NCBI RefSeq assembly: GCF_024244095.1
Contig: NW_026250679.1
Location: 1-64,000 of the forward strand
DNA from: Nematocida homosporus
Lineage: Eukaryota > Microsporidia
Length of the DNA stretch: 64,000 nt
Reading direction: 5' to 3'
This document shows positions 8,155 through 17,377 of the stretch, piece by piece. Numbering within the stretch: the stretch's first letter is position 1; every line of letters starts with the position of its first letter. The notes beneath the pieces are model-generated. The model was not told the origin of the DNA and made no database searches. It saw nothing but the letters and a program-made list of their open reading frames with translations. The position numbers were made by a program, and so were the translations under genes.

Positions 8155-10365
8155 TTACTTGGATGGGGTAGAACCTTCGTTGGCGAGGCAGGTGATGATG
8201 TAGTTCTCAAGTGTGGTTTTGCCTTGGGTAAGGGGCTCGGTACTGTTGAAGTCTTTGATGGAAATATGGATCCTGGGGTTGCTCCAGTAGTCAATGAGTT
8301 TTTGGCGAGTTAGGGCGCCGAATTTGGAGTCTTGGAGGATTTTGTCATTAGTGGTTTCAAAGGTAACAACTGATTCGGGCATTTCGTCGGCGAGGTTTCG
8401 TTTGGTAGTCGCTGGGAGGCCGTAGAGCTGACCGCGCATCCAGGACTTTTTGATGGGATTGTGGGTGGCGTTGAAGATATTCATGGACCAGTTTCGGAGA
8501 CGCCATGTTTTGGGGGCTGGGCTGGGATCTTGGTGGAATTCGGCGTATCTTGTGTGGGCATCACTGCCGAGGAGACCTCGGGCGGCCGCAAATCGAGACA
8601 TGCGGTAGAAGTAGAGACAAATTTCCTTATTGGAAGCTTCGACTGAGAAGACGAGGTTTGGGGTATTTACAATAGCATGATTCTTATAGGGAATGATAAC
8701 TGCTGATTCGTCTAGGTCTTGTGTTTGATCTGGTGTATTGCTCTCTTCGTTGTTGAGAGAGATGTACTGAATGTATTTACCAATGGTTTTAGTGATGTTA
8801 GTGTGGGTGGGGACTGGAGGAAGAGTTTTGATATTGGCGTACAGGAAGGATTCTTGTGGGACGATCTCTTTCTGAATTGGAATATAGGAAATAGCGCGGA
8901 CACCTAGCTCAACAACTTTGTTGCGTTTGATATGGGCATTGATCGTGAGGTATGAGTCCATGTAGAGACAGTAACCGCCATCGGGAATGTCGGTAAGTTC
9001 TTGGCCTCGAATGGTGGTGATCTTATCGGCAGTGCATTGGCCGGGGGTGCGGGACATGTGTCTTTCGAAGGGATTGTGGAGGAAGATGTTGGTGGATCTT
9101 CCGGTCTTCACAAACTCAACAATGGCTCGGCCGACATTCTCCCAACATAATGGAGTTACTCGCTTGGCAGCTGACTCTCCCATTCGTTTGCGAATGTTCT
9201 GGTTCTTAGCTAGATGACTAATGGCATTGGCGATGGATAGAGCGCTTTTGTAAGGAACAATTGCCCCGTACTTGGTGTATTTCACAAATCCACTGCTATT
9301 GCTGGCGGGGTTAACAGTGCTGGTTACGAGTTTCAATGGTTTGTCGGATAGACCGAGTAGTTCTTCGGCAAGGCCATAGGGCGTTGAAATAACTGGGAGA
9401 CCGTACCCCATCGCAAAACTAATGGTTCCGGAGGTGGGGACGTCAACAGGGAAGGGAGTAAGGTATATGTCTGCCTTTGTGTGGAGTCGGGCTAACTTCT
9501 TGAGTGAATGGAAGCCATAGTCCCAGGTTACGTGCTTGGCAATACCATACTCTTTGGCCATATCTAGAATTGCTTGTTTGTACGCGCCTTCTTTATAATC
9601 CTTACCGGCGATTTCTAGATGGATGTTGTGAAGTTTATTCCGCTCCTTGAGAATTTTGAGTGCAGCAAGTACTTCTTCCAGACCTTTGGAGTCTCTCATT
9701 AAACCGGTCATTAGCAGGGTTACCTTTTTGCTATCGGCCTTCTTGTTCAGGTTCTTTGGTGCGAACAGACCATGGGGAATGTAAAGGATCTTGTGTTCGG
9801 GAATACCATAGAAATGAATCATTGCGTGCTTGACTCGCCAGCCTAGTGCAACTAAGTAGTCGGCGTTGACCGCTAAGTTTTGGATTGCGTGTCTTCTGTC
9901 GGACTTAGCAAACGAAATACCCGTATGAATAAAGACCAGTTTGGTGATTTTGGGAGAAAGTGATTTCAAAAAGATGTTGTAATTATCATGATTAAACAGA
10001 AGCCCGTACTCGTGCTGGACTAAGATGGTATTAAATCGCTTTTTGTTGATCACATGAGCCATATCCATCAGTATTTTGATTTCGTTTTCACGATCTAGAT
10101 CGTACTGATGCACAGTAATGCCATTAAATGGAGGCGCGGGCCCGGAATGAGGGAGTTTCGAAATTGAAAAGACCTCAAGAGAAAGGTTATCATCTTTGCC
10201 TGCGCCCTGGATTGATAGTAGCATGTTTTTGGCAAACTCAGCAATACCACAATTAGTTGGTGGATATGTTGATAACATTGCAATCGACATTCGCGAACTA
10301 TCTTTGGACGCCCAAAGAACTCCGACTATTCCTACAAGAAGAACTATCAGACCCTGAAAGTGCAT
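8155..10365 (-). CDS. Secretory-pathway GT4 glycosyltransferase with bacterial-type N-terminal motif
   Basis: The 736-residue product starts at ATG 10365, giving a signal peptide or anchor (residues 1-21, hydrophobic, ending WAS). An alternative ATG at 10398 adds 11 residues. Residues ~25-430 are a GT-B/GT4 domain with the motif MLSTYPPTNCGIAEF (about 30-44), which closely resembles the STYPPRxCGIA motif of bacterial group-1 glycosyltransferases. Other GT4 features are VQHEYG, LVFIHTG, YIPHG, LLMTGLMRDSKGLEEVL (donor-domain start) and PTSGTISFAMGYGLPVIST. The C-terminal ~300 residues are unrecognised and aromatic-rich. The gene probably transfers a sugar inside the secretory pathway; the sugar is unknown. 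The bacterial flavour suggests horizontal acquisition. Confidence 0.75.
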   Translation of the reverse strand: MHFQGLIVLLVGIVGVLWASKDSSRMSIAMLSTYPPTNCGIAEFAKNMLLSIQGAGKDDNLSLEVFSISKLPHSGPAPPFNGITVHQYDLDRENEIKILMDMAHVINKKRFNTILVQHEYGLLFNHDNYNIFLKSLSPKITKLVFIHTGISFAKSDRRHAIQNLAVNADYLVALGWRVKHAMIHFYGIPEHKILYIPHGLFAPKNLNKKADSKKVTLLMTGLMRDSKGLEEVLAALKILKERNKLHNIHLEIAGKDYKEGAYKQAILDMAKEYGIAKHVTWDYGFHSLKKLARLHTKADIYLTPFPVDVPTSGTISFAMGYGLPVISTPYGLAEELLGLSDKPLKLVTSTVNPASNSSGFVKYTKYGAIVPYKSALSIANAISHLAKNQNIRKRMGESAAKRVTPLCWENVGRAIVEFVKTGRSTNIFLHNPFERHMSRTPGQCTADKITTIRGQELTDIPDGGYCLYMDSYLTINAHIKRNKVVELGVRAISYIPIQKEIVPQESFLYANIKTLPPVPTHTNITKTIGKYIQYISLNNEESNTPDQTQDLDESAVIIPYKNHAIVNTPNLVFSVEASNKEICLYFYRMSRFAAARGLLGSDAHTRYAEFHQDPSPAPKTWRLRNWSMNIFNATHNPIKKSWMRGQLYGLPATTKRNLADEMPESVVTFETTNDKILQDSKFGALTRQKLIDYWSNPRIHISIKDFNSTEPLTQGKTTLENYIITCLANEGSTPSK

Positions 10366-10902
10366 TGAGCAATAACAACACCTGATATATATATGCATGT
10401 ATATTGCTATTTTCAACTAAATGAGAACTTAGGGACTCGATTGGGGCCTTTGGTCTATGTGGGGTGTGTATTTGTTTATTGGGTTAAGTATTGGGTGGGT
10501 ATTGGGGCCTAAGCCCATGGCTTAAATAGGATAAATGACCTTGGGTGAAAACATGCCCCGAAAGAAAGCAGGGCCAATACTACATGGTGTTCTGTTGAGT
10601 TGGGCTCGAGGAATGTTATGTTAGAGTAGTGTTAGGGGGTGGAGTAGAAGTTGATAGTCGTCTAGAAGTTACCGAAGTAGCAAAGATTGTATCGCCAGAT
10701 CACAAATCTGATTGATTGGCAGGCCTTGCTTCAATAATAACCCAAGTACTACTTCTAACCAACATTGGGTAACCAGCCAAGTGCTTAGCTCCTGATAGGA
10801 CAAAACGACTTTTTAGGATGAAGTTTCATCTTGGCCGTTAGTACCTTTGTGAAACAAAGTTTCAATCAATGTTTAAATAGATCGATCGAAATTTAACATC
10901 AA
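10366..10902. other. Divergent intergenic region
   Basis: The 537-bp region between divergently transcribed secretory genes has no gene. It contains a TATATATATGCATGTATA tract at the glycosyltransferase start (10384-10401), a CAGAT-CACAA-ATCTG inverted repeat (10698-10712), a GATGAAGTTTCATC palindrome (10819-10832) and a TTTAAATAG TATA-like element (10871-10879) about 24 bp upstream of the next ATG. Confidence 0.5.
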
Positions 10903-13101
10903 ATGAGACTATCAATACTTGTTAAAGGATCTTGGACTTGCTCTCTAGCCAAAATCTCCTGCATGATCAGTCTGTGGATTGTTTTTGGCCTACCAGTCAG
11001 TGCCAGAGAAGTATCCAAAAACTCTTCCACTCCTGGTGTTATCAAACTTTACTCCTACAACGATCTACATGCTTCGACAAGCACCCCTAGATCGTTCTTT
11101 GAGCAGTTTGAAAAGTCCTTCCTAGATGGCTTTGCGCCGTTCCAGAAATACACAACCGCTTTGAAGTATCTGAGCAACCGAAACAATGAGAAAAACCGAA
11201 TTAATATGATCATGCCTGATGACTTCCGCGAAACCATAACATCAGCTTTCTACAGCACTGACTACTTCTCCGATCTGATGAAGAGCTGGAACGCCAAAAC
11301 TAATCTGTACATATACGACCAACAAATCTTGAACTTCTCCACCATGGTCAATATGGCGAACATTCCGTACTACGCCAAAACCCAAGGCCTGTTCCTGCCA
11401 ATCGAAGACATCCATGAAATCCTATCGCTGTACGAAGTCTTCGCCATGAATGAGACCGAGCGCATTCCGGTTTCCCAGAAAAACGCACTCAAGCTTGATA
11501 TGACCAAACGGGCCTGCTTCAAAGAAAACCTCCGCCTGCTCATTCAAAACAGCAAGGTCGCCAGAAAGACGTACAAAACGATCCTTCGAGGCATCCGCCG
11601 GGATGGCCGACACACTCTTCTCACTGAAATCCCTCGCAAAGCGCAGAACACCGAAGAATGGGCCACCTGGGCACTTTCAAGAGAGTCCAACCGAGATGTT
11701 TTCTGGTATCTCATAGCCGCCTTCTGCAACGACAAGAAGGATTATATTGACAAGACATCAGCCATTACCTTTGCCGAAGAAAGCTTCCTTTTGGGCAAAA
11801 AGGCCATCTGGCTTCGTTTCGGATCGCCGCAACAGAAAAGTGCCGCAGGCGTTGATCTTTCTACCTACCTCCTCTACCAAAACCCGCTCTATGTTAAGCA
11901 GCTAGAAGTCTCCATTGAGGAAACCCATCGTGTCGGTGAAATGTACTTCGGCTCGGTAATAGAACTCTTCCCGGCCGTTGAGATCATCTCAATTCGAACG
12001 CTTGGCAACAACTGCTTCATCAAGGGCAACCTCGCTCTCGTTAACATTATCTTAGACTTTGAACAGAAGAGAAAGGAGAGTGGCATGGCTCCAGTGCTGC
12101 GCGGTCTAATTATCAACGACTACTACTCATTGAACAACTTTGCCAAGTCTCAATTTATGGGCCTTTCCATGACAACCGCGGGCTACTACGAAGAATTGCA
12201 AAGACGTAAATGCTGTTTCCAGGCCAACCACACCTGTATGTTCCCACTGGAGAACCGCGATCCAAACTTCCTTGGCAAGTACTCTATCCCAATTGCTCAG
12301 GCCAAAAACACCACCCGACTAGTTTCACCATACAAAACATTCTTCTTTGACCACACAGTATCTCAACTCCCCAACCTCCGTGAAATTGTTATCTCTATTT
12401 CTGACACCGAAATGCCACAGGACCTCAAAGAGTCTGAACTACCCACCTATGTCCGATCGTTATCCGGTATCACGACTGTCCGTTTAGTAGGTATGAGTCC
12501 CACCTACAGCGGCTCCTACCTCGATATGCTCAAAAAGACGCTAAAGATCAAAACACTCGCCGAACTGGACGTCTCCGGTGTCCACATCCGCACACACGAT
12601 CTTCTTCTTGCCATCCAAGACCCCAACAACTACGCCAGACAGACACTCAAGGCCTTTACTTTCAACTACAACGAATCAGAATCTGAAGCAGCCTATCGCG
12701 AACAAATTTCAGCCGGAGTCCCTTCCCTCTTTAACAAGCTCCTTGAATCCCTCCCACGTCTCGCCTCTCTCAGAGTCCAAATTAACCCAACTACTCCCGC
12801 TATCTATAACATTGTGCGAGATCTAAAGTACCTACTGAGGTGTAACACCAAATACTCACTCAACCAACTCAAAGATATAATCCGGCTAGATTTTCTTGTC
12901 CCACTATCGGTCGCTACCAAAGCCAACTGCAAAACCATTACCTCCACTGTTCTATCTGATCTTCACCTGCCCATTTACGAAACCTTCACCTCAATCACCC
13001 AATGTCCTAATAATGCCACCAGCGCCAATCTCAAATCTATGACCATAGACGAATTCGTCGTCGACCTGACCGATATTATCCAAAAGAGCATTTGCTTCTA
13101 A
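10903..13101 (+). CDS. Secreted protein with degenerate leucine-rich region
   Basis: The 732-residue product starts at ATG 10903. Hydrophobic residues ~17-35 (ending PVSA) form a signal peptide or anchor. The body has no recognised domain. It contains several Cys residues, possible N-glycosylation sites, and from about residue 480 spaced hydrophobic strands such as LPNLREIVISIS, ITTVRLVGM and LAELDVSGV that resemble degenerate leucine-rich repeats. The clear LRR secreted protein at 15659 lies nearby. Large secreted proteins of this kind are typical of lineage-specific microsporidian families. Function is unknown. Coding DNA is markedly C-rich, the reverse of the G-rich glycosyltransferase region next to it. 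Confidence 0.72.
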   Translation: MRLSILVKGSWTCSLAKISCMISLWIVFGLPVSAREVSKNSSTPGVIKLYSYNDLHASTSTPRSFFEQFEKSFLDGFAPFQKYTTALKYLSNRNNEKNRINMIMPDDFRETITSAFYSTDYFSDLMKSWNAKTNLYIYDQQILNFSTMVNMANIPYYAKTQGLFLPIEDIHEILSLYEVFAMNETERIPVSQKNALKLDMTKRACFKENLRLLIQNSKVARKTYKTILRGIRRDGRHTLLTEIPRKAQNTEEWATWALSRESNRDVFWYLIAAFCNDKKDYIDKTSAITFAEESFLLGKKAIWLRFGSPQQKSAAGVDLSTYLLYQNPLYVKQLEVSIEETHRVGEMYFGSVIELFPAVEIISIRTLGNNCFIKGNLALVNIILDFEQKRKESGMAPVLRGLIINDYYSLNNFAKSQFMGLSMTTAGYYEELQRRKCCFQANHTCMFPLENRDPNFLGKYSIPIAQAKNTTRLVSPYKTFFFDHTVSQLPNLREIVISISDTEMPQDLKESELPTYVRSLSGITTVRLVGMSPTYSGSYLDMLKKTLKIKTLAELDVSGVHIRTHDLLLAIQDPNNYARQTLKAFTFNYNESESEAAYREQISAGVPSLFNKLLESLPRLASLRVQINPTTPAIYNIVRDLKYLLRCNTKYSLNQLKDIIRLDFLVPLSVATKANCKTITSTVLSDLHLPIYETFTSITQCPNNATSANLKSMTIDEFVVDLTDIIQKSICF

Positions 13102-13199
13102 TCCAAATCCAAATACTAACCCAAATACTAACACCAACACTAACCCAACCCAATCCCCAATAAACACTGTCTATTAATAGATTTATTGATTAACGGCTA

Positions 13200-14024
13200 T
13201 CAAAAGAGAATCAAAGGAAAAAGAGCCGAAAGTATTCCAGTTACCAATGAAATAGCAATAAAGAAGTTAGAGCCGCCCGTATAAGACTGCATGGCAATAA
13301 GCTCAGCCACAATTCTAAAGCAGATAGTAAAAATAGGAATCACGGCGGTGGCTGGATAGAAATACAGCGCCTTCTCCATTGGCACCAAGAAGCACATACT
13401 GGTCAGACCGCCAAACAGAACCACTCCCAGATGAAGGAACGAAGAAAACGAGCAAATCGCGGCAAATCCAATCGCGGCCTCCAAAGAAAAGAAGATCGTG
13501 CACCATAAATCCGATATCTTCATCTCCTCAATCCTCCGGGCCAGTCCTCGGTCACTAGCCGTCATCCGCCAAAGCGTCAAGCCCAGTACTGCCAAAAACC
13601 CCACCACAGCCACCCAGGACAACGGCACCACCAAAGTAGTCCCCCTATGCCCAATAATCGCAAAATAGATACTAATCCCAGAGAGACAAACTGAAACAAA
13701 GCTCTCTATTTTGAAAGCAAATGAGCTCACAAAGATCTGATTCAACAGCGGCAAGATCTGAAAGGCCGCCACTACCGAAGACAGTCCGTACCAAATCACC
13801 CCAATACTAGCCAGCAAAACACTGCACACGTACAGCAGTAAGGATATTGTATGTTCTTTCGAAAAGAACCGCGGACTCGCCTTGAAGAAATAGATCGACA
13901 CCAACAACAACGGACTAGCCGCCGCCCCCAATAAAAGACCTTTAATACTTCCTATTATTGGCACAACTTTAGCCGCACTATCCGCCACACCCACCATATC
14001 GAGCTCTTTTACTTCCCACTCCAT
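13200..14024 (-). CDS. Multi-pass membrane protein, NIPA/DMT-like
   Basis: The 274-residue product starts at ATG 14024 and has about nine hydrophobic segments with short loops, starting IIGSIKGLLLGAAASPLLL. The stretch MEKALYFYPATAVIPIFTICFR near residues 210-231 resembles the second-half motif of NIPA (DUF803) magnesium transporters (a basic-AL-xFDA-x-VIPIY helix). The first half has a matching GLSSVVAAFQILP helix. The inferred role is small-solute or Mg2+ transport in an internal or plasma membrane. Other members of the drug/metabolite transporter fold cannot be excluded. It is convergent with the secreted protein upstream, 98 bp apart. Confidence 0.6.
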   Translation of the reverse strand: MEWEVKELDMVGVADSAAKVVPIIGSIKGLLLGAAASPLLLVSIYFFKASPRFFSKEHTISLLLYVCSVLLASIGVIWYGLSSVVAAFQILPLLNQIFVSSFAFKIESFVSVCLSGISIYFAIIGHRGTTLVVPLSWVAVVGFLAVLGLTLWRMTASDRGLARRIEEMKISDLWCTIFFSLEAAIGFAAICSFSSFLHLGVVLFGGLTSMCFLVPMEKALYFYPATAVIPIFTICFRIVAELIAMQSYTGGSNFFIAISLVTGILSALFPLILF

Positions 14025-14384
14025 TGTTTAGGTTTTGCCTTGGCTTATATGGTTTCTTAGAAACACTCTGTAACACACAAACAACAAGTTTGAGCACCCA
14101 GACCCCTCTTACCATCCCAACTCACTCCATCCCTACCCAACTCATCCCACCCCTCCCCTACCTAACTCACTCCTATCTTATCTCAAATTTAACCACAATC
14201 TAAGTACTATCTAAATACCAACCCAATACTATCTAAATCTTAACACAATCCTAACACAATCCTAACACAATCCTATCTAAATACAATCTAAATACAATCT
14301 AAATATAAACTAAATTCTAATCAAACGGCAACCAAAGAATAACAAAAACTACTCTTAGAAATAATTTCTTTTTCACTATTTCCC
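14025..14384. repeat. C-rich spacer with AATACAATCTA repeats
   Basis: The 360-bp spacer is nearly G-free on the plus strand. It has repeated CAACTCA, TAACACAATCC (four in a row at about 14240-14275) and TAAATACAATC units (about 14277-14310). CCC directly precedes the next ATG (14382-14384). No gene is seen. Confidence 0.75.
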
Positions 14385-15356
14385 ATGAATTTACTTAATT
14401 CTGCTACTAGCTTATCTAAACCTTCTTTCCTTTACAATCATACTGAAGGTCTATTTAAATCACTATTCCTCCAAATACTCTTCTTATCTTTTAGTATTTT
14501 AATCTATCTTAAAACGGCAATCATTCTATTTTGGATTGCATTAGTATATTTTGGAGCTAATTCTTGTTTCTTACTAGTTATGATCTTTATCAATCTTTCG
14601 ACTGATTCTAAACGTAGAGCAGTTAAACCACCTATTCCGCCTAAAACTAAAAAACCCCTGGAAAGTAAGTTCTATCCTACGGGTGAGATAAGTAATCCGA
14701 CTGAAGAACCAAGTAAGAATAAGTTCAATCTACAACTGTCATTTCGGAAACGCAATAAGAAAATCAGTCCGCCTATCCAGCAGATCATTAAAAAGTACAG
14801 TGAGTACAAAAGTACTTTCTATCTAACTAAGGAACTAGAGAAACAGTTTAAAACTTGGGTTCATGTTAATATTGTGATACCAGCAGCTAAAGAGGGTAGT
14901 AATGTCTCTAGTACGACCGGGTGGGTGGCTAAGCCATTGACTAAGCAGGAAATGGACGATCTTAAGTTAATGGCTAATAATGGGTTTATTTGTTATGATA
15001 AGGAGAACGAGTTGCACGGCCGGGCTCTTTTTAAGACTTTATACAACTACTTCAATACTATTATGCCAGGCGGAGGGTCTTACTATGCTAATCCAATGGA
15101 TGAGTTTGTTTTTGAGGATATTCACAATACTAAGTTTAGTGCGTTTGGATTACTAGTTGAGGATACGGAGTCTTTATTAGAGAGGAAGAAGATGTTCAAT
15201 GTGTATTTCATGAATGGCCAGACTTTTTATGATACAGAAGGTGATACAATCTTATCTTTTCTTCTTTTGTTAATTCATGCTAATATCACGACTGGTCGTT
15301 ATCTCGGTTCATTATCACTACGAAATATAGACTTCCTACCCTGTCCCAAGATATAA
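14385..15356 (+). CDS. TMEM209-like nuclear-envelope protein
   Basis: The 323-residue product has two hydrophobic helices near the N-terminus (about residues 25-42 and 45-70), a basic Pro-rich linker, and a soluble C-terminal domain. That domain matches the TMEM209 (CytochromB561_N) family pattern. The stretch LEKQFKTWVHVNIVIPAAKE resembles the family I-x-x-W-I-x-x-x-I-L-x-P-L block. LFKTLYNYFNTIMPGG, FGLLVEDTESLLERKKMFNVYF and an ending with ILSFLLLLIHANITTGRYLG plus SLRNIDFL parallel the family's LLMFL...G-x-LG...LS-x-x-I end. TMEM209 is a nuclear-envelope or nucleoporin-associated protein in animals. Assignment rests on this pattern reading. Confidence 0.55.
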   Translation: MNLLNSATSLSKPSFLYNHTEGLFKSLFLQILFLSFSILIYLKTAIILFWIALVYFGANSCFLLVMIFINLSTDSKRRAVKPPIPPKTKKPLESKFYPTGEISNPTEEPSKNKFNLQLSFRKRNKKISPPIQQIIKKYSEYKSTFYLTKELEKQFKTWVHVNIVIPAAKEGSNVSSTTGWVAKPLTKQEMDDLKLMANNGFICYDKENELHGRALFKTLYNYFNTIMPGGGSYYANPMDEFVFEDIHNTKFSAFGLLVEDTESLLERKKMFNVYFMNGQTFYDTEGDTILSFLLLLIHANITTGRYLGSLSLRNIDFLPCPKI

Positions 15357-15658
15357 TTAAGTAACTTATCATTACTAATCACTATACCATTACTATCACT
15401 ATACTAACACTATACTATAAACTTAACTAAATAATAACTTATCTTATCTTATCTTATAATAACTTATCTTATCTTATAATAACAAAACAATAACTTAACA
15501 ACAATATAACTTATCTTAACAAAACAATAACTTATCTTATCTTAATAAAACAACAACAACATAACATAACTTATCTTAACTAAACAACTGTTTGTTTATC
15601 ATATCTAACACACTACCAACCCAATACATCAGTAAATGATTTGCTTTTTTTAAGACTG
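15357..15658. repeat. Spacer of AACTTATCTTATCTTA repeats
   Basis: Bases ~15415-15600 consist of tandem, imperfect AATAACTTATCTTATCTTAT units, two copies near 15430-15480 being almost identical, then AACAAAACAATAACTTA units. No coding potential is seen. Confidence 0.85.
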
Positions 15659-17377
15659 ATGGCTAGACTGATTATTCAACTTGTTTTACTTGGATTGTTA
15701 TTGAGTTGGACTGGATGTATTCCCGTGCGGCCGGCTGTTTTTGGCACAAACTATACACTGGCTCGAAATGGCACTTTGTATCTTTATGGTAAGTCGGAGT
15801 TTTTGATTAAGGTAAAGAATAATAGTGATGGTCCAGTCGTATTTGGATATTATTCACCTTATAATGACAAACTAAGGGTTATTGAACATATTTATAAGCT
15901 GGATAGTATTGAGAAACTTTGTTGTTATTTGTGTACGTTTAAGAGTTTAACTGATGATTTATTACTCCTGCCTAACCTTAAAGAGATTTGGATTGAAAAC
16001 TGTAGTGAATTTGAAGATTTGGGACTGGCTATCAAAGATCTGACGTCACTGCAAACTATTTCTATTAAAGAATGTCCGATGTTTACGCAGGTAAGTGAAA
16101 ATGTGCCATATTGTAGTTCTCTTGAGAACTTAGCTATTACTCATTGTGAGAACTTATCTGGGTTTCCGACTTATTTTGGTATGAACTCAGGACTAGTTTA
16201 TTTAGACTTATCATATAACGGCCTTAAAGTAATTCCGAGGGAGGTTGAAAATCTATCCCATTTGATTTATCTTAATTTGGCTTATAACCAACTCACCGTG
16301 ATTATTGAATATATGTCTGATCTAGAACGACTTGAGGAAGTTATTTTGACCGGTAATCAGTTGGAGAAAGTACCAAAAGGTCTTTTTAATATTGCGACTT
16401 TACGGGCTATTGATATATCTGATAACCCTAAGATTAGTACTTTTGGTAGACTTAAGAGTTTACCTAGTAAGTTGGTTAGTATTGATGCTTCCAAGACCAG
16501 TATTACAGTAATTCCCGCCGAGATTATTATGGCTTTAGATAAGGAGATGAGGTTCAAATTGAACGTGCGAGGATGTCCATTATTAGTTCATGGCGACTTT
16601 TATTCTTGTTATGGGTACCGGGAACTTTACTGGGCCTACTCCTCCCAAATTACCTTATCAGATGAGATCTATCAGGAACTGAAAAAGCCTAATTCTATCC
16701 TAACAACTCCAATCACGCGTGTTTTTCGTTGGAAACCGGCTGAAATCAAGAAACTCGGTCCTAATCAGTTAAGTATTGAAGAACTAGCATTTTATACGGC
16801 TAAAGATCGCATCAACCATTTTATTAACATTAATCTGTACGATTTGAAAGTTAAGCAAACTGCGCGATTAATCAATCATAATATTAAGTCTCTTCCTACT
16901 TCGCTTATGGAGTACTGGAAGTCCATTCTTCATTTGAAATTTGATGTGGGCCTAATTGATAGTCCCACCAATCGAACTTATCCACACGAGTATGCGGCTA
17001 GTGATCCGTACAATGGCAGCCAGCAGGAAATTGCCGATGCCTTTTTGTCCTTCTTCTCAGTTGAGTCTGCCATTCTGTACTTAGTTGATGCCATTAATCA
17101 GAATAATGACATTTGTACAAGAATATACTTCTATGGCGATTATCGGCTGCGCGATTCTAGTAATCCTAAAGCAGCCCAGCTCGATGATTTCCGGGCCTGT
17201 TGCGAAAAGACGACTCAAGTGAATCCTAAGATCGTGCGGATCCTCTTAGCCGAACTAGGGTACATTGAAGATCCAAGTGCAGCTGTGTCATCTGAGGAGA
17301 TTAGTCTATTTGATGGTCGTCTAGCAGTCTTTTCAGAATCACGAGTTCATGGTCGGTTTTGGCCGGATTCAGATTGA
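15659..17377 (+). CDS. Secreted leucine-rich-repeat protein
   Basis: The 572-residue product begins at ATG 15659; the longer frame would need TTG at 15641. A signal peptide is clear: MARLIIQLVLLGLLLSWTGC, with a lipobox-like Cys probably incidental. Residues ~85-280 hold about seven to eight LRRs of the L-x-x-L-x-L-x-x-N-x-L type, best seen in GLVYLDLSYNGLKVIP, HLIYLNLAYNQLTVI and RLEEVILTGNQLEKVP. The C-terminal ~290 residues have no recognised domain. Secreted LRR proteins are expanded in several microsporidia, where host interaction is suspected. The 3' end overlaps the RNase H2A gene by 31 bp tail to tail. Confidence 0.82.
   Translation: MARLIIQLVLLGLLLSWTGCIPVRPAVFGTNYTLARNGTLYLYGKSEFLIKVKNNSDGPVVFGYYSPYNDKLRVIEHIYKLDSIEKLCCYLCTFKSLTDDLLLLPNLKEIWIENCSEFEDLGLAIKDLTSLQTISIKECPMFTQVSENVPYCSSLENLAITHCENLSGFPTYFGMNSGLVYLDLSYNGLKVIPREVENLSHLIYLNLAYNQLTVIIEYMSDLERLEEVILTGNQLEKVPKGLFNIATLRAIDISDNPKISTFGRLKSLPSKLVSIDASKTSITVIPAEIIMALDKEMRFKLNVRGCPLLVHGDFYSCYGYRELYWAYSSQITLSDEIYQELKKPNSILTTPITRVFRWKPAEIKKLGPNQLSIEELAFYTAKDRINHFININLYDLKVKQTARLINHNIKSLPTSLMEYWKSILHLKFDVGLIDSPTNRTYPHEYAASDPYNGSQQEIADAFLSFFSVESAILYLVDAINQNNDICTRIYFYGDYRLRDSSNPKAAQLDDFRACCEKTTQVNPKIVRILLAELGYIEDPSAAVSSEEISLFDGRLAVFSESRVHGRFWPDSD

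Noticed and set aside
13102..13140. Many TACTAAC words, the yeast intron branch-point sequence
   Set aside because: They belong to the spacer repeat (AATACTAACCC) and are not followed by splice acceptors of interrupted genes; no gene here needs an intron.
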